Below are positions 54,748 to 64,000 of a stretch of DNA of 64,000 nucleotides, in pieces. Source of the DNA: Incurvaria masculella (Eukaryota > Arthropoda > Insecta > Lepidoptera > Incurvariidae); contig OX335644.1 of assembly GCA_946894095.1 (NCBI GenBank), positions 17,341,595 to 17,405,594 of the forward strand, read 5' to 3'. The notes beneath the pieces were generated by a model. It searched no databases. It was given only the letters and a program-made list of their open reading frames with translations, and had not been told where the DNA came from. Both the position numbers and the translations under genes were made by a program. Every line of letters starts with the position of its first letter. Position 1 is the first letter of the stretch.

Positions 54748-56613
54748 TCAGTTGCAAAATCTTATTTTAGGTGTTTTTTCATGCCATCTTTTTTGTTGTT
54801 TTTTGTTTTCCATTCTTTTGAAAAACAACTCCGCCACAAAACTCACAGCCGAAGCAATCCAACCAGCAATCAAAAGCCCAAACAATATCCGAGTATCATC
54901 AAGGGTAATGGGACAACCAGAGGTACACTTAAACCTTTCGTTTGCATTCTCCTTTCTCAACATACGAGCCTTCGATTTTGTTGCCAAGCCATTTGCCTCA
55001 TTGATTAGCTTCTTATTAATTCCAGTTTCGATGATTCTTCTCATAATGCGCCTAAAACCTTTAGTAATAAGACTATTTTTTCTCAAAAACATCACTTTGT
55101 TTGCTGTTACTACATTTTCCGAAACTCTTTCTAATCTGACGTATCCCTCTTTCATCTGATACTTGGCTTCAAAATTATCAAACCACATAGTTGTGAGAGT
55201 AGTGGTACCATCATACAAGATGGTGCTGTTTGAGCAGTCAACATAATCATTGCAGGTTTTTGCATTTTTTACGAACTCCCGGAATTGCTGATCGTCGATT
55301 GAAAATTCTACCGGATTCAGCATATAAGGCTTCTTTCCCGAAGTCATCATTTTATTGTTGCTATGAAACTTGTTATGCGGTGGTGAAACAGTAAGCAATG
55401 TGATGAGTTGCATCGAAAAATATATTTCACAAAATAAAGTTAGAATCGAATATAATATTGACAACAGTTTCTCTCTACGAGTGAGAACTCGGAGAGCATT
55501 GCAGCCGCCAAGAAGAGCTCCCCAGTTATGGAACAGAATATTGGATAATGTGAGACGGCTTCTTGAATCACGCTCAAAGTTAAACACATATCCAATAATT
55601 GAGATTAATATATAATAAACGATGAAATAAATCATTCCGTGGAAGTTCCTCCAATTTCCTTTGCGTTCCGTCGCATTGTAGACCCAAAAGATAAATTCCT
55701 GATAATATGTAGATGAATATTCGAAAGTATCTTCATAGGTGCGACTTAGTCCTCCGGCCGCCACTTCAAGTTTTTCTTGATCAAATAAGCTTTTAATGGT
55801 CGTGTTGGCATAAAACTCTTTTTGGTTATCGCCGAATTTCTTAAAGTAATACATTTTGAGTGTCATGTTTAAAGATTTCGCGACAATTTTTAGAATTTCC
55901 ACGTCGGCACCAGACACGTTATTTATTTTATCATAATTAGATAAACGTTTTGATTTCGGAATGATGACGTAAGGAGAGTTATCTATTACTCCCACGCACA
56001 GAGGTCTCAAATTACGATTTCTAGAAATATTCTTAGCATATTTGATTTTGTATTGAATTAATCCAACCTTGTCTGTTTCATTTGCTCCTTCACGAGTTTT
56101 CGTATGCTTTCTGTCATCTGTACCTGCCGTTATTATGATAATAGTGATATTAGGTTTCTCTTGTGGGAGTAAAATTGTCATGTTCCGCTTTGAAAATAAA
56201 TCTTCATTATTGGTTATTAACTGTTCGCAGTCCTTGAATGTGTCATGAGTAATTATTACGTTGACGTATGAAGCTTTGCTGTATATCGCATAAGTATTCA
56301 TAATATTTTTGCAGTATTTGACGCATAACAATACAATTATATATTTTCCGTTAAAACAATTCTTGTGTTTATTAATATTTTTATATTGAGTTAAAATAAT
56401 GGCATTCTTTTGGACTATATCACGGAAATCCATTAAGCCCTCAAAATCATCATCATTTATAAAATGAACAGTTTTTACTTGAAACATTATTTCCAATGAT
56501 TCTTTGGGGATACATTTTGTGATATTAAATCTGTATTCATTTCTTACGTAAATATTTGCTGTTGTGATGCGAGTTAACTTAAGAGATATTATCATCAATA
56601 TCCAAGTATTCAT
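54748..56613 (-). CDS. Divergent ionotropic receptor (IR), intact intronless copy 2
   Basis: An intronless 621-residue frame parallel to copy 1 over its whole length. A signal-like start (MNTWILMIISLKL) leads to the S1 lobe (RPLCVGVIDNSPY, SGADVEILKIVAKSLNMTL), M1 (FIVYYILISIIGYVFNF), the pore loop (LFHNWGALLGGCN), M2 (SMQLITLL), the S2 lobe (MLNPVEFSIDDQQF, DCSNSTILYDGTTTL) and M3 (ILFGLLIAGWIASAVSF). It ends with the same KTPKIRFCN-type tail as copy 1. Paired cysteines and many Asn-linked glycosylation sites are shared. Both copies keep long open frames despite clear divergence, which suggests selection on each. Insect IRs act in dendritic membranes of chemosensory neurons. The exact subfamily and ligand are not readable from sequence. 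Confidence 0.88.
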   Translation of the reverse strand: MNTWILMIISLKLTRITTANIYVRNEYRFNITKCIPKESLEIMFQVKTVHFINDDDFEGLMDFRDIVQKNAIILTQYKNINKHKNCFNGKYIIVLLCVKYCKNIMNTYAIYSKASYVNVIITHDTFKDCEQLITNNEDLFSKRNMTILLPQEKPNITIIIITAGTDDRKHTKTREGANETDKVGLIQYKIKYAKNISRNRNLRPLCVGVIDNSPYVIIPKSKRLSNYDKINNVSGADVEILKIVAKSLNMTLKMYYFKKFGDNQKEFYANTTIKSLFDQEKLEVAAGGLSRTYEDTFEYSSTYYQEFIFWVYNATERKGNWRNFHGMIYFIVYYILISIIGYVFNFERDSRSRLTLSNILFHNWGALLGGCNALRVLTRREKLLSILYSILTLFCEIYFSMQLITLLTVSPPHNKFHSNNKMMTSGKKPYMLNPVEFSIDDQQFREFVKNAKTCNDYVDCSNSTILYDGTTTLTTMWFDNFEAKYQMKEGYVRLERVSENVVTANKVMFLRKNSLITKGFRRIMRRIIETGINKKLINEANGLATKSKARMLRKENANERFKCTSGCPITLDDTRILFGLLIAGWIASAVSFVAELFFKRMENKKQQKRWHEKTPKIRFCN

Positions 56614-56724
56614 TATACAAACAATACAACGAATTGTAACGATTAAGAGGTTGAGCCACGGAGATTGAGACGGTTAAACAATTAGAAAGAAATATTTGTG
56701 ATTCAATATCATTGCACTGAAAAA

Positions 56725-56772
56725 TAACTGAACGAAACTGGATGCATTAATGCTCTGGCTTAAAATAAGCGA
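56725..56772 (-). promoter_or_regulatory. Core promoter of IR copy 2
   Basis: aactgaacgaaactggatgc followed by attaatgctctggcttaaa is aligned with 47925-47966. On the minus strand a TTATTTTAAG motif precedes a CCAGTT initiator-like site. Confidence 0.55.
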
Positions 56773-56879
56773 CTAAATGTCATTTACATAACCATTTCAG
56801 ACACCTATAATTCTGAAAACCTAAAATTATTGGTTAAAAGCTTTAACGACTAAGAAGTATCGTAATTTAAAAAGGTAAT

Positions 56880-57290
56880 GCAGCCGTGTACAATAATGGT
56901 GTTCTTTTTTATTGCCCTCTACTTTGAACTCACAAAGTAAGATACAGCAATCTACGAGTTTCTAACAACATTTAAACCTCAAAGATGAGCAACAGTTAAA
57001 CGTTGAGATTTTTTGGATATGCAGAAAGTATGGTTAACGAAAGCATCAATAAATCTTACTGGAGGGCAGGCTGGAGGAGATACTTGTTCTACTGCTATGC
57101 CCGGACGAGCAATAAGAACACACCACAATTAGATTGTTCCAATATTTCGTAAAGTTACTGTCTATATAACAGAAAGAAAATTAAGGTAAAGTGTCATGTG
57201 GGCGTGACCGTTGGATTATTCGTTTGCACTGGGCGACAGTCCAATCATCACAGTCGCGCAAGAATGTGCCCCCGAAAAGCGTTTGTCAAG
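56880..57290 (-). promoter_or_regulatory. Duplicated upstream block of IR copy 2
   Basis: It matches 48050-48528 and then 49140-49185 upstream of copy 1 (for example tcacaaagtaag, gcaatctacgagtttc, cccggacgagcaataagaac, aagtgtcatgtg, cgcaagaatgtgc). It is continuous here and interrupted by a SINE in copy 1. Confidence 0.65.
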
Positions 57291-57819
57291 GCATAATAAT
57301 CATTGCACTAGTGGTTCCCTGAGCTGTAGACCTCGCGTGTCTGTTTTTTTGAATATTTGACATTTTTGAACACTTTTCAAAAGTTTAAAAAACTGGCTCG
57401 ACAAAATTTCAAAGGATCGATTGAGAAATTAGACCAATAGAGCCGCACATACTATCTGAAATGGAGACCCCCGCTCAAGCGTCCCTCTTCGCTCTGTCAA
57501 TTTTATTGGTTCACAGATAGTTAAAATAAGCTGCGACGAAACAGTAAAACTTTACAAAACATGACATAAAATTTTAGAGCTCCTATTCGAGTCCTGTGCT
57601 TTGTGTTTTCCAAAACCTGTATTTTTTTTTTCACTTTGTACAAACATTGTTGTGCATACATTTTAATTCGATAAAATGTCAGGTTTTTACATAGTATAAT
57701 AATAACAGGTATTAAAAAACATTTTAAAATAACAAATCCACTGTAAAGATCGGGAATCATAATTATATAATGATACATTTTTTTATGTTCATCAGTTGTT
57801 CCTTGATATTGTGAAACGT

Positions 57820-58000
57820 TTAAGGGGTAATAAAACGGTCAGTAATGTCACCAGCTGTATAGAAAATCTTTGATAATTAAAGATCGAAAATTCCGTTTCA
57901 CAAAATAAAGTAAGAATTGAATATGCGTTCGGACGGAGAGCATTGCGGCTGCAAAAAAATACTCCCCAGTTGTAGAACAGAAGACTTGAGGCTATGTATG
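57820..58000 (-). pseudogene. Ionotropic receptor relic B (pore/M2 part)
   Basis: tttcacaaaataaagtaag, then ggagagcattgcggctgc and actccccagttgtagaacag, aligns with 55380-55550 of intact copy 2. The equivalent region is the pore loop and M2. There is an internal deletion and the frame is broken. The start region (tatccaagcattaca) reappears at about 58447, so most of the N-terminal coding part has been deleted. Confidence 0.85.
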
Positions 58001-58519
58001 GGTACTCAGTTATTCGTTATTTTTCAGATGTTACTATCTATATACTCAAATTAATTATTTCTATTTTATATTCATAACTTAAAGTTTCTCTGCTCGATAG
58101 AAAAAAATCGCCAAGGTAGGCCTATTTTTTTCCCATTTCTCGTTATTTCTTCCAAGTGGTTAGCATTATTAAATATAAAATAATGCATCCGCATAGTGCT
58201 CTCCGAATATTGTTCGATGTGAAGAAAATGTTTCATTGAAAACATCGAACAAACTCTATTTATACCTAAAATTTTTTTCGAAATTTCACCAGAGAATCAT
58301 TCGAAAATTTAGTATTTTGTAGTTTTAGTTTTTAAAGAAAAATGTTGTTCGTTCAATTAAAAAAAAAATTAATACGTATCCAAACATTCAATTTTATGTA
58401 AATTTTAGATGTGGAGATATATATTAAATTTAAAGGAATTATAATACATATCCAAGCATTACACAATGCATTTTTAGTTTCACGAAGTAAAAATAATTTG
58501 AGTTTTCATTTACTTGCTT

Positions 58520-58665
58520 CAATGAATCAGCGCTTTGACTAAAATGAAAGGTGTTATATAACCACACACAACTTTTGGTATAACTAACATAAAGGTTGGT
58601 GAACAAAATCTTTGAAATCCTCAAATGGCCATGTGCAATAAAGTTTCTACAATTCCATTAGGAGT
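58520..58665 (-). promoter_or_regulatory. Relic IR promoter and distal element (copy B)
   Basis: tgaatcagcgctttgactaa aligns with the core-promoter block. atgtgcaataaagtttctac followed by attccattagg aligns with the distal block of copies A and 1. Confidence 0.6.
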
Positions 58666-59434
58666 CGTAAGCCCTAAACGATTCACATCCTGCTTTACCG
58701 TCGTACACATTATTAAATATTTTACTCGTACAATGTAATTTGCGTTGTCGGTTCCGGTACTAATAAAATATATATACACGTGGTCCTACCGAATTTTTAC
58801 CCGTCTTAAAGAAAGAAAGAAAGTTAAGAAATTTGCCCTCCGTGGTTCGGACATCTGATTGCATTAAGTTTCATAAGGGCGTAAGTGAAAGCACATTTTA
58901 TTATTTTTGAATAGAACGACACCTGATTTAGAAATTGAAAAAATAAGATAAATTTATAATTTAGCTGTATTTATTTTATATATATATATATATTTATATA
59001 TATCTGAGCCTCCTATTATTTGTTTAAACTTTTTTATGTTTTTTTACGCATGCATTGGGTTCTTACAGTTTAGTCTTTAAACAAATATAGAGGCGGAGTT
59101 CAGAAGGCACAACCGAGGTTCCGTAATTCCCTTAAATCTTATACGATGGCACGGAACCCTTCGTGTGCGAGTCCGACTTGCACATGGCCGGTTTTTCATA
59201 TTGATAATATGGAGCTTAATTAGTATAGGCGATATACTTGTCCGCTTTCTTATACCGTGACAGAATCTAATGCACGAGTTTTGCACCCGTTTAATCCCCA
59301 TCTCTGTCTTTTTGTTAATTCGAAGATCATTAAACTTTCACAAAATTTGTAGTGTGTTAGCACTAAAAATTCCACAAGTGTGTGTTTCACTACAGTAGAG
59401 AGTTTGTCTCGTATGCGTTATACAGCCCTTAGTC
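58666..59434. other. No gene; repeats
   Basis: 58975-59005 is an AT microsatellite. 59125-59185 (cggaacccttcgtgtgcgag, cttgcacatggccgg) is one end of a common lepidopteran repeat. Confidence 0.5.
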
Positions 59435-59659
59435 CAGGCTTCCTCAAAGTGGGCGATAACGCTCCCTTGTGGGCGCTAGAGGCCTACAGCCGCTCAGGAA
59501 ACTCACGTGGGACTTTTTTTGGGATTTAATTAAATTGATTGGAGTAATTATTGCGGATTGTGATTTACAATATGTGATAAAGCTAAACATTTTGGGGGTC
59601 GTTGGAACATGATTGATTCTCAAAGTGGGCGGTAGACGAAATAAGTTTGAGAACCTCTG
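59435..59659 (+). mobile_element. hAT-type MITE with 8-bp target duplication
   Basis: The 225-bp element has ends caggcttcctcaaa and tttgagaacctctg (inverted) and is flanked on both sides by ccttagtc. The length of target duplication and the c-a-g-g type ends fit hAT elements. Confidence 0.85.
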
Positions 59660-60476
59660 CCTTAGTCGATCATGGCAGCCTGAATGTTTGTGCTGTCAAA
59701 AGCACATTCAACAAAAGGAAAAAGACAATTATTTGTAATAAAAAGCAGATTAATTTGTTTAGTTTTCTGTACTGCATGCCTCCCTTTCTGATCATGACAT
59801 TGGATTTGGCTGCATTCAAACAAAGACTAAATATGATCCACAGACCAATGATCCAACGAGGATTTTTCTCGTTGCCATTGCCACACATTTTATAGGTAAA
59901 TAGAAATTTTCATATAACGTAGAACGTACGTCGCTTTTTCCGAAGAATGTGATATTTATGTTTAATCAACTGTGAAGCAAGGATACATTAATTATAGAAA
60001 AGAAAGAATATACTGCAAGCCTGGATACTGCAAACATAGCCGAATCCATGGTTTCTTAGTAATAAAAAGAACCAACACCAAATATAGAAATTAGATCAGG
60101 AAAGAACCACATCGATAATTTAGAATATATTCAGAAAGATTCACAAAGTGATCGTAACAAACGTTCATATTTTCAATGATTTCGTTTCACACTAACACTT
60201 AAAATTATAACTACGTATTTATTTCGCTATTGTAATATCAATACTCTACAAGGCATATCAACGAAAATGTACTAAATTTATTAAATATATTAAACACTTA
60301 AATGCCTCCAAACAATTGGTAACATGTTGTTAAACGAAAATCTGCTATCGTCGAATTACTAAGTTAATGTAAAAATAGTATTTCTTCTTGGTTTCATTTA
60401 TACGGCTCATAGGAAGCTCCGTTTTTAATTTGTATATATGACGTGTTTGTAGTGCTGCAAACAGTGCTGATTGTAA
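59660..60476. other. No gene; possible duplicated flank block
   Basis: 60035-60330 resembles 42740-43030 and more weakly 54480-54610. It may be 3'-flank DNA of a lost IR copy. Confidence 0.35.
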
Positions 60477-60790
60477 TCAAATATGGTATCTACTGAATAA
60501 AACAAAAAACAATGTGATTAATTTTGCATTACATTCAAAAAAAGATAACATACGATACGACAACATGAAACTAAAATTGGCGGTAAAGTGTTGTAACCAC
60601 ATCTTGATTGGCAGTCCCCAGTAATTATTGGCGTACTTTGGACTCAATACAGCGCCGAGATGTCCATCTTGAAACTCACCGATGGCCTGTAGCCTCTGAG
60701 CCACAAACAGTTTGTTGGGATACTGTGGTGAAATAACCTTTAAACTTGGGGGCGGCGCTCTGGTAATCGGAATGAAATACCTGGATCTCT
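60477..60790 (-). CDS. Possible exon of an unidentified gene
   Basis: On the minus strand the frame reads FIPITRAPPPSLKVISPQ, then NKLFVAQRLQAI. It is followed by a good donor candidate (ATCG/GTGAGT) at about 60682; without splicing it continues to a stop at 60477. A weak acceptor (gatccag) lies at about 60785. Composition is protein-like but I recognise no family. It could equally be an old transposon fragment. Confidence 0.25.
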
Positions 60791-62960
60791 TGACTTAATT
60801 TATATTCAATTAATAATAAATAAAGAAGCTAATAATAATAAGGAATTCATAAAATGTACTCGTGAAGAAAAAACCTTTTCTTTTCGAGGTGTCGCGAGTG
60901 ACAGTCTAAAATTAGCTCTTTATATGAAAAAGATCTTTTTAACAATAATTATTAATCGCCAGGAATATCTGGCGACATTCTTCCATTACTCCGGCGATGA
61001 ATAATTTCCCCAAGGGATTTAGCCTACCTACAATGTCAAGAGAAAAAATAGAGCGGCTAACTTACACCTCGATGCTAAATGAGGTCGGGGAACCTTCATC
61101 TCACATCTAAACCTCTTGGATAGTAAGATCCGAAAGCTTTACGACCCTCCAAAACCGCTCAGAAATCGGGACGGAGGTGTATCCTTCTACGACACAAACT
61201 CTACCTATCCCGGTAGCAGAAAATTATGCTAAAGGTTAGCTCAAACGACCAAGTGTCGTGGTATAGTTACAATAAACTTTTCTGCCACCTCGCATTATGG
61301 TGGTGCGGCACCATGTTATAAACAAACGCTGTTTAGTAAGTTTTCAACCTTAGGGTTGTGACTTACCTAATTTACTAATACAGCGGTCAGTAGGACCGAT
61401 TACCTACCTAAACTAATATTAACTTAAGAAAAGTTATTTGGACAAAAATATAATTAAAGTTATGTTTTAAATTATTAAAATTATTTAGTTAAATTAAAAT
61501 AACCATTAAGATGAATTAGAATAGAATTAAATTAACGTTTAAATAAAGATAAAATTATTTAACTGATATCGTTATTTATTAATTTTAGATTTGACCAAAC
61601 AATAACCGAGCGCGGAGCTATTTGAGGTTTATAACAAATCTTATTGTCTAAGTTTACCTTTCTCAAACAAGCATCAACCTTCCGTACACGCTCGCATTCA
61701 CACCGTGGTCACGCTACAATCTAAAAGCTTGTAGGCTATGCACGCCGCGCGAAAGTTTGATGAAAGGAACACGTAGTATTATTTATAACAAAAAATATAC
61801 TAACCAAAGTACGAAACATATTATAATAGAAAGATAACAATAAGAGGACACAATCTACGGTCACACTTCTCTTTCTCCTTCTTATTCATCGGTGTTCATT
61901 CATCCGCTTGGATTCCTATACCTATTCAAAGGAATAAAACATCCTATCAGACTCGCGGGTCCGCTTCGAAGCTTTAAGAAGCCTACTAGTATACCGACGA
62001 TCCGAGTCGGTCGCCAACTCAGACCGGTCGGCGCACTGGTGAAGGATCCGCAACAGCTTTCACGGGATAGGATTTCAGGATCACATGAAAACAAAGAAGA
62101 AGTGGTTAGGAGGTAGCCATAGACTGTACTATTTACAAACAAAGAGCTGTCAAGATGATAACATGTCAAGATTTGTTTTTATTTATTTTGTGGCTATTAG
62201 TCAGACAAATTATGGAGTTAAACCTATATATAATCAACGAATAATTCTAGTCAAATTGGCAATGTGTTTATAAAAAATTCGCGATGGTGAAAAAAGACAA
62301 CTTGTCTGTCAAATAAGACACCTCTATTTGATAGTTCATGTCTGATTGTTCAATGTAAACAAACATTGGTCAACTAAACGATCGAACACGCACCATCGGG
62401 ATTAAAATAAGGGATAGGTATTTCTAAGCTATGATAATAACACAAGTGGGATTGATAATATGAAAACAAGACACATGGATTCTGTCCCGCACGCCGAAAT
62501 GACACTTCTAGGTTTCACTCCTTTCAGTACAAAATTGAAAGCTTATTAAATTAATCAGTCGCTTATTGTCTTCTTCGAAATGCCGCCACCTCGGAGTCAT
62601 CACCGTTGGGGTCTGTTACCTCTAAAAGAGTTCAGGTCCCTGTCGTGATCACTCATTAAAGCTTTGGGACTTTGGAGTTAACTCGGACTTTTATTAAACG
62701 CTGAAGGAAATAAAAGACAAGAACGCGCATCAGAACGCACGAGAGAACGTCCCATGGATTCCGTTTCATATAATAAATAATGGACTATAATTGTTTCTTA
62801 TTTCTTAGTAAAGGGCTTCGTAAGGCGTAGTTAATACGAACGCGTTAGTTGAAAAAGTTAGTTGAGAAAAACATTTACGAAAATAACTAGATAAGGTCAT
62901 TGTCCTGTTAACAATATATCGTAGGTCTTTATTATAATCTCCGATCAACAATACAATGTT
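60791..62960. other. No confident gene; possible retrotransposon debris
   Basis: Patches at 61000-61330 and 61900-62120 are less AT-rich and have short frames only. 62560-62710 (cgccacctcggagtcatcac, ctgtcgtgatcactcattaa) may be part of a long terminal repeat of the element at 62961-64000, but no second copy is in the window to prove it. Confidence 0.35.
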
Positions 62961-64000
62961 CTAAACTTTTCTCCTAACAGGATGAAAACCACCACGAGGC
63001 ACATGATAACCTAGACTCTTCACTTGCATAAAACTGCAAAAATATGCGTTAGGTTTTACAGTCAAGAGCGCATTTTGCAACCTAAATGATATGAGCACCA
63101 GATTTTCTGAAGTTTCAGAAAATAATGTTCCATAACCCAGGATATCGCAAACTATAGCACAACACAATGTTAAACCGGCCCACACTTTACACATTAGCCC
63201 CTTAAAACCTATGGGGCTTTTTTTTCGTCTGTATGGTAATCCGTTAAACGCTTGAAGGTCTTCGGTAGCGCAGGAGGTTGTTTCCTGCTGATCATCCACG
63301 ATGGGGATCGGCGGATCGTCCAACGAATTGAGGTGTCCGGTATCTTCTGTACACATCCCAAGTTTAGGATTTGAGGGCGCCCTGTCATCATCGGAGTCAA
63401 GTAACAAATGTCTCAAACCTCTTTGGTCCTGTGGTTCCAACGACGAAACAGTACAGAGGTTTCCCTTGTCTGCGGATGGCCTCTCAGTAGGTTCGGCGGG
63501 GTCCGTCGTTTCCTTTGGTATCTGGATAATTCCAGTTGGTGTCATCATAAGCACTGTATCAGCAGAGATCATTTGTTGCACTGGGTCTCTAAAATCATTA
63601 ACGAAAGACGGAATTGGCAAGTTATAAGACACTGCTGTCCTGTGATGCAAGTGATTCTCAAATTCGGACAGGGCGGCTTTAAGAGTGGTGTACGTGGTGA
63701 TGCTGCTTCCCAGCAATCGGTCTCGCAGGTGAGGCAGTAACCCACTCCTTATGCGCTTCACTATCGTTCCTTCCTGTAACATGCCAGCTTTTCTGGCATA
63801 TTTCCGCATCATGTAAATATATTCCGTTGCCGATTCGCCTTGTTGTACTGACGTGATAAAAAGATCGGTATAATCGATCGTAGCTGGAAACTCATCCTTC
63901 AGTTTCTGTAGGATTTCGAGGTAAGGCAAATCTCGTACCTCGTCGTAGAAATATGCGGCTGGTCCCGATAAGTAGAAGGACAACCCCACTTTTCTTTCTT
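62961..64000 (-). mobile_element. Deleted Ty3/gypsy-type retrotransposon: gag fused to end of reverse transcriptase
   Basis: One long minus-strand frame is open to the window edge. Its first part resembles retrotransposon capsid (LSFYLSGPAAYFYDEVRDL, QQGESATEYIYMMRKYARKA). A low-complexity linker follows. The last ~90 residues resemble reverse transcriptase from 'PIGFKGLMCKVWAGL' through the degraded catalytic region (CAIVCDILGYGT) to LTVKPNAYFCSF and KSLGYHVPRGG. Protease and the first part of reverse transcriptase are missing, and the frame then stops. It is a non-autonomous or dead insect retroelement copy. The initiator is outside or at the window edge. Confidence 0.75.

Noticed and set aside
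54665..55159. 164-codon plus-strand frame
   Set aside because: Antisense shadow of the 3' half of IR copy 2.
61900..62169. 89-codon minus-strand frame
   Set aside because: No motif, overlapped by a similar plus-strand frame; probably retroelement debris.

Overview
The window looks like nuclear DNA from a moth or butterfly (Lepidoptera). Genes are split by long AT-rich introns, coding exons are clearly GC-richer than their surroundings, and several dispersed repeats have the style seen across Lepidoptera. These include the 'cggaacccttcgtg' type repeat, an element opening with a 'cccggctccgctcggg' motif, tRNA-derived SINEs and TTAA-flanked MITEs. No search was run, so the taxonomic call is inference.

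Layout. (1) 626-7809 (+): the last four exons of a Spinster/SPNS-type major facilitator; the 5' part lies outside the window. A 21-bp minisatellite starts at its stop codon. (2) 8-20 kb: mostly repeats, including an exact 254-bp tandem duplication and two fold-back elements. It also holds a phase-matched two-exon 3' end of an unidentified gene (16197-18522, +) and an unidentified minus-strand ORF with a poly(A) signal (11473-11730). (3) 20423-29506 (-): a complete ten-exon checkpoint kinase 2 gene (loki/CHK2) that splices in phase into about 600 residues. It has an N-terminal SQ/TQ cluster, an FHA domain, a kinase domain and an unusual C-terminal run of heptads carrying SQ sites. Its introns hold MITEs, a deleted DNA transposon and two decayed copies of its own exons. 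(4) 30.4-30.8 kb: a GC-rich island upstream of CHK2. (5) 31-45 kb: transposon-rich DNA with LINE, Tc1/mariner, SINE, fold-back and Lep1-like elements and a 25-bp minisatellite. (6) 33-59 kb (-): a dispersed tandem family of divergent ionotropic receptors (IRs). Two intronless copies are intact (45956-47839 and 54748-56613) and two are relics (about 33.3-33.8 kb and 57.8-58.7 kb). All four share a core-promoter-like block and a more distal upstream block. (7) 50-54 kb: nested transposons, with MITEs inside a LINE and inside a Lep1-like element. (8) 62961-64000 (-): a deleted Ty3/gypsy-type retrotransposon fusing gag to the end of reverse transcriptase.

The host genes have separate roles: lysosomal transport (spin), DNA-damage signalling (CHK2) and chemosensation (IRs). 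I see no sign that they form a pathway. The most distinctive features are the C-terminal SQ heptads and exon relics of CHK2, and the four-copy IR family whose upstream DNA can be compared copy by copy. No CRISPR arrays, rRNA genes or convincing tRNA genes were seen.
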